Source: Stichopus chloronotus (lineage: Eukaryota; Echinodermata; Holothuroidea; Aspidochirotida; Stichopodidae). From it: a stretch of 64,000 nucleotides of DNA. The notes below the pieces were generated by a model. That model saw nothing but the letters and a program-made list of their open reading frames with translations. It did not search any database and was not told the DNA's origin. The stretch lies in assembly GCA_021234535.1 (NCBI GenBank), contig CM037850.1, forward strand, positions 1,860,001 to 1,924,000. Reading direction: 5' to 3'. Below, one piece after another: positions 1-14,317 of this stretch. Position numbers and translations under genes: made by a program. The first letter of the stretch is position 1. Every line of letters starts with the position of its first letter.

Positions 1-3000
1 TGCCAAGAGTGTATTGGTAACTGTTAGCAATGCATATGGTGCAACTTATGGTCTAATACTGGAGTAGCGCCTCTTTCCCATTCTGCTGTCCTATGTGCTC
101 AGAGAGATAAGTGAGGATTTGGCAAGGTCCGTGAAATGGAGTCAGAGAGGTTATGCAGTGTGACAAAGACTACATTTGCTTAATACTCTGTAACACATTT
201 CCTCATTGGTCAGCATTTCACCTTCAAAGTCAGGTTACTCATGACCACTGCTAAGGCAACGAAACCTTCGATCTTTCCCACGGCTAAATAACGATCTGCT
301 ATTCAATTGCCAATAAGTACATCTCTAATAATTCTTCACAAACAAGGTGATGTACAATCCAAAATTGAGGTTTTCATCACACGAAGAATTAGAGGAGTAA
401 GTGCTGTTACGAGCAAACCATCGAGAAGAATGTGTGGCCAATACCGCTCCCCCTTCCTTTTGAGAAATTATAGGCCCATTATAAACAATAGTCTCAAGAT
501 ATTGCAACTGGTGGTGTTATCGTTTCTCTGCATTTTGCTACAGTATCCCTTTAAGAGGAAAAAGTATCAACTGTGTAACTATTGTTTTTAAATCAGCAGC
601 TTTAAATGACAAAGCTCCAAGACTTCTTGTTGTGAGATATTGCAAACACGACTGAGGGCTTTCCTTCCTTATCAGAGCTCATGTGGTGTTGTCGTTTGAA
701 GGGGAACGTTGAAGGGGGAACGTTTGAAGGGGAACATTGTCATTATCGTCTTGAAAAAGCAAGACTATACTCATTGAAATTTGTGTGATTGCATCGTAAA
801 AAGGTTCCCACACAGGTCCTGTGTAATGACATTGCATAAGTATATGCTGCATACCGTGCATGGGCTGAGTAAGAGCGCTGTGTAAGTGCGCTGTGTGATC
901 CAGTGCTGCGTAATCCAATGCTACAGTATGTACTGTATGATCAGCAGGTTATGTTGCTGTAGTAAGCCGTACGCGTCACTTTAAGCTGATTAAGTGATTG
1001 TTCAGAGATTGGACAGAAGAGACAGAATAAACTGTTTTCAAATTTATCAATCCTCTCCAGTGTCATTTCTTTTGAGTTTCTTCCTTCCTCGAAACCTAAT
1101 GTTCGCTATTGCAGCCCTCACTAAACTGTTCAAGTAGTGACGCTACAAAATCCTAAAATTCACCTGGTCAGAACCTTCACCAGCGATGAATCTACATGTC
1201 TTTATAGCGATACCCCATCTCTCTTGACTTGCAAGGGAGGCAGGTCTGACAGCCGACTGTAAATTTATGGCTTCTTTTCTTAAATCTATGATTCAACTTA
1301 TATCATTACAAATGATTGAAATTGTGATTTCAACTGAATTCATTTTGAAACTACCTACGGAATGGGCTTTACCTACTGCACATTATGCTATTGCTATGAC
1401 TAATAATAGTAAGCAATTTACGATTAACATACAGCAATCAACAAGTTTGAATGTACTCATCGCCAATTTACTTCCAGGTGTAGTGAGCAACATTATATAT
1501 CCGTACAACGCCAAATGTTTTAATTATTACATTATGTGCCATGTGTTGTGTCTTGAATGGTTTGATAATTAACCTTTAAGCAATTATTCAACCGGCAAAT
1601 TTGCTTCCTTCTCAAAAATTAAAATTCCTGGAGACAGTCACGCACCTTAAGCTAGAATTACCAGGGACGTCCGACAATGCCATAGCATGACTCAAAAATA
1701 ACAACAGGATAACTGATGCCCCCAACCATGCAGTTTTGCCCAATCCTGCGGAACACATTACAGAGGAAAACGACACGACTCACGAACTGTACCTTCAGGT
1801 ACCTGCTGTCGTGCAGCTACGATAATTTCCAAAGCTCTGTGACAATCCCACGTACTGCATGCACTGCACATATATAGACAAAGATATATCTGCATCACTC
1901 AGTATCACAAAATGACTCATTTGTACATCCCAAATGGAATTAGAGAAAACCTATAACAGGGTAAGGAATGGAGGGGGGGGGGAGGGTGAGAATATCAACA
2001 ACTATCAACTTATTTTTTTTTTTTTTTCTTGTCAGACATGCTAGCTGACAAGTATTTCTCAGAGGATAGCAAAAAATTCCATTCAATAAACTAGCCTAAG
2101 TTATTAAGCATCATAACATTTCATATTCACTGAGGTTTTGAGCAGTTGGTGACTAAGAGACCTTTCTATTGTAACAGTACAGTAGATGTGTGGCACAACA
2201 TGTACTGCAGAGGAAATTACTGTACAGAATGTTTTGGAAATTTGGTAGAAGCGATGTGTACTGTCCATACATGTATGTGTATCCCTTCCATGTTAATGTA
2301 TGTTAATGTATGTTAATGTAGCAATTTATGCATACAGCATGACTTAACATTTCATCATCATGTTGCTAAAATTTATCAGTTGTTGCATGCATATGGCATC
2401 TTTTACGAACATCTACAGTATGTATAGCTGGTTAAATATTTGTACAGTTCACAATTCAGTGATATGTTCTATTTTATATGATATGAATTCAGGGAATTAA
2501 TCATAACTTTTAAGAATAGTAAATATTTTAAAAAACCAATACGCAACATAACTGTATGAATTTCAAGGTTTCATACAAACTAGAGGAAGGTTAGTGCACC
2601 TGTAGCAAAATCTCTAGACCATTTGGAAACACATAACTGGCAGAAGCAAAAGGTAAACAAGGCCACTCGAGGAACATAGACGAGGGCGTAGTGCTAGACC
2701 TTTATTTGGAAAGGCACTGTGCTAACCCATTAAGTACAAGCAAGGTGTTTATATACTGTACAGTATACATCCAAGATGTGAATTAATACCATAGAACTAA
2801 GTACAACCTATTGGTACCCAATGATATGTTCAGTATAGGTGTGACTTAAAATTGAGAAGCAATAAAAGGAAGCCATTACATGTTATGTCAAAATTTAATC
2901 TTAAGTGGTTCTTGCAGTTTAAGGGTTAAACATGACCTTACATGTCTCTGCACAATTACAGTACTACACCTTTATCTATAATCATGCTATTTACTGGATG

Positions 3001-3060
3001 AACCTGTAGCTCTCAGGCTAAAGCACATAAATTGAATCCTATGAAAATGATTGGAGACAT
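1..3060. other. non-coding stretch, probable intron of the DENND5-like gene
   Basis: No ORF here has recognisable protein features; the open frames are short and of random composition. It contains an 11-12 bp unit repeated three times near 2294-2320 (TGTTAATGTA), a G run near 1972-1983 followed by a T run, and numerous TACTGTA/TACAGTA words. Because the only exon nearby is the minus-strand DENND5-like exon at 17.0 kb, this is most simply part of its first intron; that is an inference. Confidence 0.4.
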
Positions 3061-3271
3061 AAGTATAGGTAAGAATAGCAGACTATAAGTATAGGTAAGA
3101 ATAGCAGACTATAAGTATAGGTAAGAATAGCAGACTATAAGTATAGGTAAGAATAGCAGACTACAAGTATAGGTAAGAATAGCAGACTACAAGTATAGGT
3201 AAGAATAGCAGACTATAAGTATAGGTAAGAATATTAGCAGACTATAAGTATAGGTAAGAATATTAGCAGAC
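3061..3271. repeat. 26-bp tandem repeat, 8 copies
   Basis: Eight head-to-tail copies of a unit of about 26 bp containing AAGTATAGGTAAGAATAGCA; the last two copies are 29 bp because of an inserted ATT. Copies are almost identical (one T/C difference in two of them), so the array is young or homogenised. Each unit contains AGGTAAGAA, which matches the 5' splice-site consensus on the plus strand. There are no spacers, so it is a minisatellite. Confidence 0.95.
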
Positions 3272-3991
3272 TTCAGTGGTAGACCTGGACAGATTCATTT
3301 GTTAGTTTGATTAAAAGCAATTAGCACAGTTCATGAACAAATCTGTTGTAAATACTATAATCGAATTGTAAACAGAAATCTATGAAAAGTGCTGAGCAAT
3401 GGCTACAGACTACACGGTAGCACTGTAACATACTATATCGATCAATAAATACAAATACCTGATCAAATAAGTGTGGGAATAGCATACTCTTAGACTACGC
3501 TCGAGTGCAAATTTTTGTGTATCGATTGATCATTTAAGTGCTGCTATAAAAAAAGAAAAAATTGAACCATGCTAATGACACTTAATCATGTTAGCACAAC
3601 AACAACAATGGCAAAATCAATACAGTACAAACACATTGTGTGCATGATGTCGACTCATGTACAAACTTCGATTTTACAAAGTTTGTATTGATCCATGTTT
3701 GGATGCCTCAGAGTCCTTAGTAACTGTAATGATTTTATGTTGATATCCTCTGCTTTGACATTTTACACCTAGCTCCTCGTTGGAATAATAATTGAATCAT
3801 TCAGACAATTTCATTCAATAATTTTCCAGAATAACACAATTCTGCCCAAAAGCCCTAATGACCGTATCGCGCACTGAGGAATTTCAGGGCGAGCGATAGA
3901 TCTCCGACCTACAAACACAATTGGCACAGATGACCCAATTTCATCAATTGAAGGCAACAAAAAAAAAAACCTTGCACATGATCACACTTTA

Positions 3992-4420
3992 ATGACTGTG
4001 CACAAAAGATGTTACACTCTGCCTCCTTCAAACGAGCTGGATTCATTTCCACAACTGAGAATAAAATGGCACCAACCCAGTTTTGAGAGAGTGAGCTATT
4101 CCATGTTACCCTCATCCTCTGGTGATACGAATGAATCCGACCAATACATTTACTGCATGAAACAGAACCAAGAAAGGGACAAAACCCCACTTCAAATAGA
4201 TTCGAGCCAGAAACGAGAATGCACCCTCGGCTTTCTGCTTCCGATAGTTTGGATTACCGTCTCTGTTGACGTAGAAGAAGAACTGATGAAAGAACCTAAA
4301 AGTATTTTCGGTGAAGCCTCGGGAGAAAAAGACCCACGAGCAAACTGGAGCCGTGATTACAGAGAGCCTGAGGTGGACTGCACTTTACCGGAGTCATGTT
4401 CTCTCCGTCCAGACGGATGA
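3992..4420 (+). other. ORF-rich island, coding status unresolved
   Basis: An ATG-initiated plus-strand frame of 142 codons lies here. The minus strand of the same DNA also has long open frames, one of which (about 4391 down to 4128) reads FFYVNRDGNPNYRKQKAEG and then a hydrophobic stretch before a stop, preceded by possible splice acceptors. GC content is locally higher than the flanks. I recognise no family on either strand, and the minus-strand reading does not resemble the part of DENND5 I know. It could be an exon, an old gene fragment, or chance. Confidence 0.2.
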
Positions 4421-4430
4421 TTTGATCTCG

Positions 4431-7400
4431 AACAAAATCTGGTGTACATGAGATGGAGTTGCATGTGACGAGACTGCTCGGATTAATGCGGGGAAAACAA
4501 CATGAACACAAGAGGCAGGAAAACTGATACGTTTGTTGCGGATGCAAAAAATCATACTTATGTATAATACATGTAAGAACTCTACAGGACCACAGATATT
4601 CTAAAACCACAAAATTCCTTCCTTAAAAGGTTTCATATTCTGCTCAATTCTGTGTCATGCTGCGAAATACTGTACTGTATTCTCAGATTTTCCTTTTTGG
4701 TCAAATGTGGTGGTGGTGTTTTAAATACTTAAAATAAGTACTTGTTTCTCCAGACTCATGAGCATGGGCTTTAGGGGATCTGGCTGGTCATAGAGCTATG
4801 CACAAAATTGCCAGCTTTGTGTCGTTACCTGCGAGGCATCACTGTGCAAGGTCGGTTTCATACTGTAGTTGAGGTGATACCACTCACAAGTCACGTAAAT
4901 TAATCATAAAAAATAAACATAATTAGAGGAAACAATAACAACAAAATATCATCAGCAGCCAAATTCATGAAGGAGTCTGTGTTCTTGACATCTACTTTCT
5001 GCAAAGACCAGAACGTGACTCTAAGTAACAGAGTAGCCTAAGAGGGATTGGGGTGATGAGGAAACTAGGATGCCATTCATATTTTAAAGATCAAAGTTAT
5101 TATTCCATCCACAAATTCATTCTTTAACATCTTTTAGCTTATCCCTCTCCAGTCCATTTTTTTTTTTCTCTCAAATTCCTCCAGCATATATATTACAGTA
5201 TGTATACTAAAATTTAACATGTGCTACATAACCTAATCAACAATAGCATGGTCGTTAAGGCTTGGTGCAATCCCTGCAATTGTCTGAAAGATAATTCTTT
5301 GCGAAGACAAGATGGTCATGGCGACTACTCTGTCGGGAAAACACTTAATCCATACTAAAAGAGCATCTTTTTTGTACCTCCCTATATTCACGAACAGATT
5401 AATCCCATGTTTTATTAATCTTGTAATTTTTTGAAATGTTCATTGTTTTAACCAGTGTCTCAAATCTGAGCAATTTGGTTGAAGATGAACCTGGCACTGT
5501 ATTCACTCACATATGATGGATGTATGCAAGTTTGCAATATCAAAATAGATTACTGTTGGAACTGCTGTTTAACAGACTACGGGAAGATACTTTAATCTCC
5601 CCCCAAATTTGAACTTTTCAGAATGTAAACTTTTCACAAAAGTGAAACAGGCTCTCACCAAAGTCTATAGTCAGCCCCCTTTTTAATTCCTTTCCAACTG
5701 CTTAGTGTGAAGTTAAGGCTACAAAAAATTTTAATTTTAGTTTTGACAATTGTAAAACTATACAACACAGCAAAAGTTAATGTACCATTTACATATATAA
5801 ACTGATACTATCTGCACTATGTTGCTATGCATAAGGAAAAATATTAAACAGAAGTCAGTTACCCCTCTGCAGAATATCCCACCGTGTAAAAATCTCGTCT
5901 TCAAAATTTCTGCATGTATACCGTAGTGGAGCGACTTAATGAGTGATGAGTCACCAGGAAAAAAAAAACAACATAAAATTGCAGCACAGTCTCCCAATTT
6001 TTTTTTTTTTTTTGTTCTCTTTAAAGGATGAGGTTCTAGTTGGTTAATAGAGTTTGTTGTATATACTGTACAACACAGGTATACTACAGTATATAACTTG
6101 TTTCAATGTCTGCATATGATGGCGTATCTATCTATAACATGACTGCATGAGCGAGTGGAATGCACAAATTCAACTCTCTACTTATACTGTATATAACAGG
6201 GCTTGATAGAATTCTTGCGTGGATCTCAGAAGTGACCCAGAACTTAAGGAGAGGACGGTTTACTTCTGCGCTACACACGAAGTATCCCCAAACAAATGTT
6301 AGAACAAATTATAAGTAATTGCAGTTTTATGGAGAGTGACAGGAGCAATATGAGAAGAAAGGGAGCGGGGGATAGGGAGAGGTCAGGGGGTGTGAGGCTA
6401 AATATTTCTTACACACTGAGGTGGGTACAAGGATAACAAAGAAGGAGAATGTTTGACTTTGTTAAACATGTTTACAACTTTCTGGAATGTGAAGCGTGAG
6501 AAGATACCACACTGGCAGTAGGTGATCACTGATGAATTAGTGAGAGAAAATATTAGCGTAAAAACAATTATTGCCCCCCCAAAAAAAAACTCAAGTTACA
6601 CAAGATCAGACATTGTACCTACACTTGTAATATTTTTAGAGAATTGAACTTGGCAAATCGAAGATACAGAAAGGCTATGACAATCCACTGTTTTACGGTT
6701 TTAATCAACATTACTGACAACTTTACCAATCCAAATGTACACAGACTGCGACACTTCTTCAGTAAAGCTGCCATTTAGTGGAGAACTTACTTCAGTCCAT
6801 GTACAATTACTTATTACCAATGGTAAGATTAACCTGTGTGAGAATACTCAGCTTATTGTTTCATAACAAATGTAACGCCCCTCTGTCATAACTAATGTAA
6901 CTATAATACTCTGAGCTTTACCATTAAATAATAACTGAATTACAGTAGTCAGTCGGTGCTGATTCTCTGTTCACTGGGCCAAATGTCAAGCCTCCCTTAA
7001 TCTGACATCTGCTGTAATGATAGTGCATGGGTGATGAGGAGACCGTAATGCAGATAGCAGTGCAGCAGAGCAGCAGAAACCTCAGTCCTGATATCAAAAT
7101 AACAAATATCCTCATGTAACTTGTATTACAATGCCACTCCACCTCGTCCTACCGTATACAACTCAAAAATACTACGGTTGAAAACCACAAAGACTTTGGA
7201 AAAATGAATACTCTTAAATTCACTGATTTCGATAATTTGCAATCTACAATACCAGACCACATTTTCACCTGTATTCTACTACTGTATGCAACTATCATAC
7301 AAAGGTTGAACCGATATTATTTTTTCATCATTAGAACGTACCCATCTGCTTCTCTTTCCCCCTCCCCCCTCCCTTTCCCCTTTCCTCCCTCGCAATCCTA

Positions 7401-10400
7401 ATCCTTATCACCTCACGTCCATATTGTTCCCCCAATGCCTCTTTTCCACTGAAGAGGCTAGGTCTGGTTTTAGAAAGGGAGGACACCAAATGGCAGTATT
7501 AAAGGCCACCAGTACTCTTGGCACTGCAGATGGAAATGCAGCAGTTGTGTGGAGACAGGTAAGTGAGGAATGAAGTAAATAGTACAATCTAAGCATTACA
7601 CACTCATTACCTCAACATTCTGTTGGCATAACTTTCCCTGCAATTAACCTTTTATAAGGAAGTGCTGACGTAGATCTGTTGACAAGCCTTCCTTCACTAC
7701 TGTATGTTCAAGTTTGATTCCGTGAGACAGTTATCATCGATTGTATTATTAGATTTATTGACGGACAGCTTCCACAAACTAAGCCACCTCAAAATGATGG
7801 AAAGAATCCTCTCAAGCACGCTGGACACAATGACACTGTAACACTACAGTATAGTGATTTGTTACCCAATATTAGAGTCCATTTTATATCATCCAAATTC
7901 TGCCAAAACATTACATATCTGGTCAGCTCGAGTCATGTTACATATGTCATAGTTGGCACTAGTTGTCTAAGAATAACCTAATTTGAAATGGCCCGGACCG
8001 CAAGATTCTGTTGCACACGAGAGAATACTGGCCTGGAAATCTTGAATGTAAAACTGAAACATTTATACTGATACATGTAGCACATATCAGGTGAAAACTT
8101 GGAACTCAGTAAATAGTTTCCTTATGAATAATTTAACAGCAACCACTTAAAGACCCAGTCTGGAAGGATTGCACAACACAAATGTAAAATGTTTTTCACA
8201 CCTGCTAGTGGAACAATTCTCCTTTAAGTTGCACGGTATTATCGAGATGGGGGGGGAGGCTTACTAGATACTTGTATGAAAGACTGATTCATCCAGGGAC
8301 TAAGAATACACACAAGACCAGTATCCTGAGAATCTGATACCAATGTAAACACCTACATTCCAGTTTAACAGAGCATGATTGCCAGTCACTGCTAACTGGA
8401 GCAGATGTCTCCTCCCGGTCTGGACGAAGACAGGTACAGTACATCATCATCATCATCATCACAGCAAGCTGTACATTATACCTGCACTACACAGCAGGAG
8501 CAACAGTCCTGTACAAGCGGCATAAATTTGTAGGTCTACGTATGTAACATTCATCTTTGAAGAATGGAAAACGTTCAGAATATACAAGCTTCCTCTCTTT
8601 TGTTTTGCAGAGTGTGGTGAATGGAGGAAATTTCATTGGATAAGGTTTTTTTCAAAGTGATAATTGCAATAAGTACATATTAAAAAAAAAAGAAAGTCAT
8701 GAATTCAACATGAATGCTGATACAAAATACTCGATAGCTGAAAAAAAAAGAGTCAATTTTAAAGGAATCTAAACGATCAGTTATGTTCGAATGAGCAACA
8801 GTCCACAATATTGCTAATTAGGAACCAAGAAGTAAACAGTAAACACATGATCAAACACAGTGTTTCCATTTTGAATGCATTGACTCGTCATTACTACTGT
8901 AAGTTCAATTTACAGTAGTTGACATGCTTCCACAAATAGCAAAATTTATGCAAATAAATTTCTTTTTCGAGAGAGTGTCAAGGTGAATTGTACTTCAAGC
9001 AGATGGAGGACATTGTAAGAAACAATGATGACCTTCTATTGTTCCACAGATTATACTGAATATGCAAAAAAAAAGGTCTTTATTGATACTGTAAAAGAAT
9101 AGGCTAGTGCACATACTGCATGGGAGAAAAATTTGTTACATAGCTCAGAGAGGCACTTGAGCCCAAACTTGGCTACAGATTCAAGTGGCATAATGTGACT
9201 GAAGATGTAACCACTGTACTGTACTATACACACACACACAAACGGCAACAACTAAATGACAAACTTTGGCAAGAACTGTTCATTGTGTACTGGTGATGGT
9301 CCTAAATTTCTCAGTTATAGCCTATTGTCTATTGTCCTCTGTACATTGTTTCTGTAGCAACAATGTTCAACCCCAATGAGCCATGCAGCATATATGATAT
9401 GTTACATACAAAAAAGAGGGTATAATTTCTTTAACAAGCTGCAATATTACTTTGTAAAAAATTGTACTGTAAGGACTTTCACTATCAATAAACTTCACTG
9501 CACATGCATGTGTATGCTAAAAGACTCGTATACAATTCTCACATTGATATACGTATTGGGCTGTGAATTCTAGTCCAAGCTTGGTATGGGCCTGAGCATC
9601 TGTATTAGACAGACCGATGTTGACAGCGGTGCGCAAACTTTCCATACATTGCAACAGTAGAGACTTTCCACATGTGCAGTAATATCAATTGGTAACAAAC
9701 AAATTTATACTGTACAGTACACTGCATATACACACAAGCAAGCACAACAAGATGCCACCAATACCACAATTGCCATGCAGTAGTAGTGACAACTCAACCA
9801 TAACACTAAATAGAGACTGAATTGTCTCGTCAATTTTTTTTGTAAGTTCTACCATACTGCTAGACTACTCTACATCTAGTCGTGTTCTGTCAATGAAATG
9901 GTGCATCCCGTTTACAGTATGTATTTCAAAATTTGGACGATTTTACAAAATTCATAATTATGGGGAATTTCCCACAAGTCTGATAACTTCAATACAGCTT
10001 TTACATAAATAACATTCACACTTAAATCCATGATGGCATGGATACTAAAATCAATAATATTAAACCTGAAATAATAAAAGCAAACAAAATGTTGCAACAG
10101 CAATAAAGGCAAATCCTGTTCAAAACAAATTGCATCCTGAAAAAAATCCCCCACAGCTGTTAAAGTACTGTAAGTGTAGAGTACACTGTGAAATGCACAA
10201 CTTGGGTACTGTATAGATTAATGTCCAGCATCTATCATTGGTAGGTTTCTGGCAGCTATTAAAAATGCTATTGCACAACTTACTGTACCTCTTTCTCGGT
10301 AGCATATTACCCCTTCATATGTTGCGATATTGATTTAGGTTTTACTAGCATTTGTAATTCCTTATTTGTCATGATTTTAAAAATTTTCAGAAATGAGCCC

Positions 10401-12050
10401 TGAAGAACATAAATTTTACATAAAAGTGTTGTTTGTTTACAAGTAACATTAAAATGTATGTACGCATGCCTCACATTCAACGAGAACATTCTGTGGCTCC
10501 GTAAAACTGTCGAGATAACACCTGCATTTACTGTATGGTTTATATCTTGTCATTTCATCAACAAAGATTTGCGGATTGCGACCTCATGTTGTCACTTAAT
10601 ACCTGATGGTCTTTCTTTTTAGTTTTTGTTTTTACTCATAAAAGAACAGCACATTCATGTAATATGTCAAATTCTTTTCCAAGGCATACATCACAAGTCA
10701 GAATACAGAGGGCGTGGAAGGCGCATGCTCCATGCAGCCAATTTTGAAGAACTTATGTCTATGAGAGCTACATTATTTTATTTTGTGGTTACAAACGTAT
10801 TTAACGGTGACATGAAACAGGCCTCAAAAAAACAGTTCTCAAAACAACAGGGTGCTTTATTTTTCAACAGCCTTTAATTGCAGGGAATGTTTAACTGGCA
10901 CTTGGTACTTAAAGTAGGCTTTCCTGTTCCTATGTGTCAAATCTGTTTTGTTTTTTACAAATCACCAGTTTACACACCACATCGGGTATGTATACATACA
11001 CATCCTTCTGATGATCGGCGTTAAAAGTAGGTGACCTAATACAACATGCATGGTAATATCTGTTGAACCCCAAGTCAGTTTTGGTCGATTAAATATAGCA
11101 TACCATGACTCATACATTTCAATCAGGATCAAAGATATATTGATAAACTGATGACTCAATGTTGTAGTCCACATGTGATGTTTTAAAACCGACTGGAATC
11201 GCGTTATGTCACCGAGAACCTGGAGGGAGGGAGCGAGGAAGCCGACATCACGAGCCATCGTGATATTATGAATGGCTGTGCTCCAATTAAATCTGCGTGC
11301 AACAGTGGAGATTACGATAATATGATTTATAGTGCATGTCACGCTTCTGTTAATTATCAACCAACTCGCAAAACAGCGGCACATTTTTATTTCTTCTCCT
11401 GTTCTTTTAAGGAGCGAGAGGGTTTGGGAAGGGGGGGGGGGGAACGGACAGATTTGTTTTTTTCTTCTGGCAAGGATCAGTAGGATAGTGTGCAATACCT
11501 GTATATCGGTCTATTGTCATGTTGCAATTGTACTACAGCATGTGTGTAAATACCACATATGATAACAAGAAGTGAACAGTATCTGAATAATGTCTGATAC
11601 AATATTTGAGGACTGTCATATTTTTCATTCATTGTCCATTCATGATGTCATTTCTGTCTAATAGTTTAGGAGACAACTCATTCTGTTCTTCGGCGAAGAA
11701 ATCTATCACAAAAGCTATTTTAGACAGAAGCATCTTGATCAATTTGGGGATTTGTCACACATTTTAAGCATGTACAAATTATAGTGAAGAGGTGATAGCA
11801 AAATTGGCTCAATGTAAGTCCAACTAGAGTACTGCAGGAGTGGAATCGGTCATATAGAGCTACAGCAGACTTTGAGTAGATAAATGGAGTTACAATTTAC
11901 ATATAGTACAGTGCTTGTATGTGAAAGGGAACTATGACACAAGTAGTACTGTGCATGTTACCCTACAGTGAGGTACTCAACTTTCAAGTGCTGGACATTG
12001 GTTGGCTTTACAGCTACAGTGGTATCAGGGTATAAATGCAATCTGGATCC
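4431..12050. other. non-coding stretch, no gene seen
   Basis: I see only short AT-rich frames without domain-like content. Simple repeats include a (CAT)n run at about 8442-8461 and a (CA)n run near 9230. Poly(A), poly(T) and poly(G) tracts are common, for example G12 at 11431-11442. TACTGTA/TACAGTA words are frequent. A 177-codon minus-strand frame at 10962-11495 is the longest ORF, but it has no recognisable features and is listed among the rejected items. Confidence 0.4.
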
Positions 12051-12059
12051 CCACATCAT

Positions 12060-12290
12060 CCTTCGTAACCAGATAACTCCCACCCCCCGATAATTCCCAC
12101 CGGTCCTCCTACAACATTCCCCCCTCCGGCTACCTCTCCTAAAAAATTTCCAACTGAACAATGCCAAGCCTGGTGCATTCCACCTCGGGCAACTCCCCAC
12201 TGACAATTTCTTCAGGAAAAGGGGGTAGGGTTAAGGAAAGAGGGGATTTGTCCGGGGGGTAAACTACATGGAAGAATGGTCCAGGAACCT
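12060..12290. repeat. degenerate GGGAATTGTCC-type repeat block
   Basis: This C/G-skewed block is built from degenerate short units of about 20-25 bp. On the minus strand these read like GGGAATTATC separated by runs of G; part of the block switches to the G-rich strand near 12220-12265. A second block with the same vocabulary lies at 14318-14610. No coding content is apparent; the minus-strand ORF over it is a by-product of the skewed composition. Confidence 0.55.
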
Positions 12291-14317
12291 CATCTACTTA
12301 CTGCATATGCAAAGGGCAGCACTGTGATGTACTGTAGAGTTGTATGTGCCAACAAGGACTGAACGTACAGTACTACAGTAGCTCCACCGATGTACAGTGC
12401 ATTTACAGATGTACAATAGAAACCACTACTGTACGTCTTGTAACTAGAATAATCTAAAAGTGTACCATTCATGACAAATCACTCTCTGATATGGCGGACA
12501 CCAGCAGGCTCACCAGAGTGCTGGTCATTTTAATTCACTGTCCTCAGCCTACTGTAGGTGAACTGCCATAGCCCTGCCCAGTACAATTCAATTCTAGGAT
12601 TGTCTATCAGTGAGCTACGGTATGAACACTGTCAACAGCAAACAGTTGGATGGAACTTGCAGATCCATGCAGATGAATATTGTGCAGTTCATACATTGAA
12701 CTGTATTGCCCTTTAGTACGACGGGCTTCCATTCGACCTACTGTACCATGAACCACATGGATAAGTAATATGTGTTCTAACACTTACACAGGTTGTACAA
12801 CCCAGTTTAAAAATTTGCTCATATTTGCTGCAGTGATATAGTGTACATACAGTATGTAGCCCTACTGTGTAAGCCCACAGTTAGTGCATGCAGTGCAAAA
12901 CACACTGTGTTGGAGATAGTTCTATTCCAAACAGCGTGTACAGAACCTTGCAACAACATCAAACACATATTCACTTAGTCAGGATGTTGTGACGTAACTT
13001 AATTATCGAGGGGGGGGGGGGGAAATTAAATGAAAAACAGAGATGACAGACAGTATGAACAAAAAACGACAGAATGCAGTAGCTCTCTGTTTTAATTTCA
13101 CTAATAATATTTAATGTGATAATTACTATGCCAGTTTGTTTTTACATAAAATGTCATTAATATTACCATCTGAAAAATCAATATGGAATTTGCACTTAAG
13201 TATGAAATTGAGATACTGCTAAGAAAAATCTTTCTTGAGCAATCTTTTCAGGAAATTAACCATCTTTCCAGCCACATTGAAGACAGTTTTGGTGAGCAGA
13301 GTAATGCTGTAGAACTTGGTTGGTCTGATGTTAATGCTGTTCAATGGAAGTTCATGAGAGGTTAGAGAGCTCACACACAGCTCATACAGTGTGCAGTACA
13401 TGTACACAATTGATCTTTCACACCAGTGAATACAGGTACACATCTATACAGCAAACAAACAAAACATTGCAGAAACTGCACGTAAACAAAGTGTGAAGGG
13501 GGGCATCCCAGAACAATAGAATTGTTCAAACAGACAATAGGATAGGACTCATGATAAAAATCACTTTGTTGGCATAACAAAGGCTCAGCAACCGTCACAG
13601 GTTCCATGTCACCACAAGGTCCACATTTACAAGCTTTACGTCATTCTATACTCTACCTGCATGTACTGGATTGTACGTACACTGTTTGATTTATTTGTTG
13701 CAAAATGAATTCGTTGATAAGAACTCTGTCAGAGTCATGCGATGTCATTGCAACATTCAAAGGTTATCTGAAGACAATAAGCTACGAAATATGATGCTCT
13801 GTGAAGAGCAGGAAACTGCCAGCAAAAAAAAAAAAACCTCCCCATCCAATATTTTGAAATAAACTATTGCACAAAGGTTCTATTTTATAATAAATAAGTT
13901 CCACCAGGCACATGTGCCTTGACATCATTCAAAGTACAGTACTTTCTTTGGTAGAAACAACTTACAAAATTAATACAATATGTAGGAGGATGTATCCAGA
14001 GCTTATGAAACTTAAAATGTTAATATTTAGAGCCACTATTGGTCAATTTTTTTTTTTTTTAAGAGTTTCTGCAACACGCCCATTTTTACTCCCTTCAAGC
14101 CTTATGATTATTCTGAGGGCTAAAATGTTCTCCACATCTGACAATGAAGTCACTCTACACTACAGCTGGTTCCTCTACTACTGTATATGTATACTGTAAT
14201 AAATTGCATACGTAAGAACTGTGCACGGATCAGTGAAAAAGAAAAGTACTGTACTGTACACACTGTGCCTACAGTAGTGTCTCATATAAAACCAGAACTA
14301 TTCAACTAACTCAGGTA
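12291..14317. other. non-coding stretch, no gene seen
   Basis: No supportable exon. It contains a G13 run at 13010-13022, an A run near 13826 and many TACTGTA/ACAGTACT words (especially 12330-12430). Short ORFs on both strands show no domain features. Confidence 0.4.

Noticed and set aside
3061..3271. CRISPR-like array
   Set aside because: Units are contiguous without unique spacers and the DNA is animal; it is a minisatellite.
10962..11495. 177-codon minus-strand frame
   Set aside because: Long for this composition but still plausible by chance in 64 kb. It contains a translated G12 run (PPPP), no domain, no splice-site framing and no recognisable similarity.
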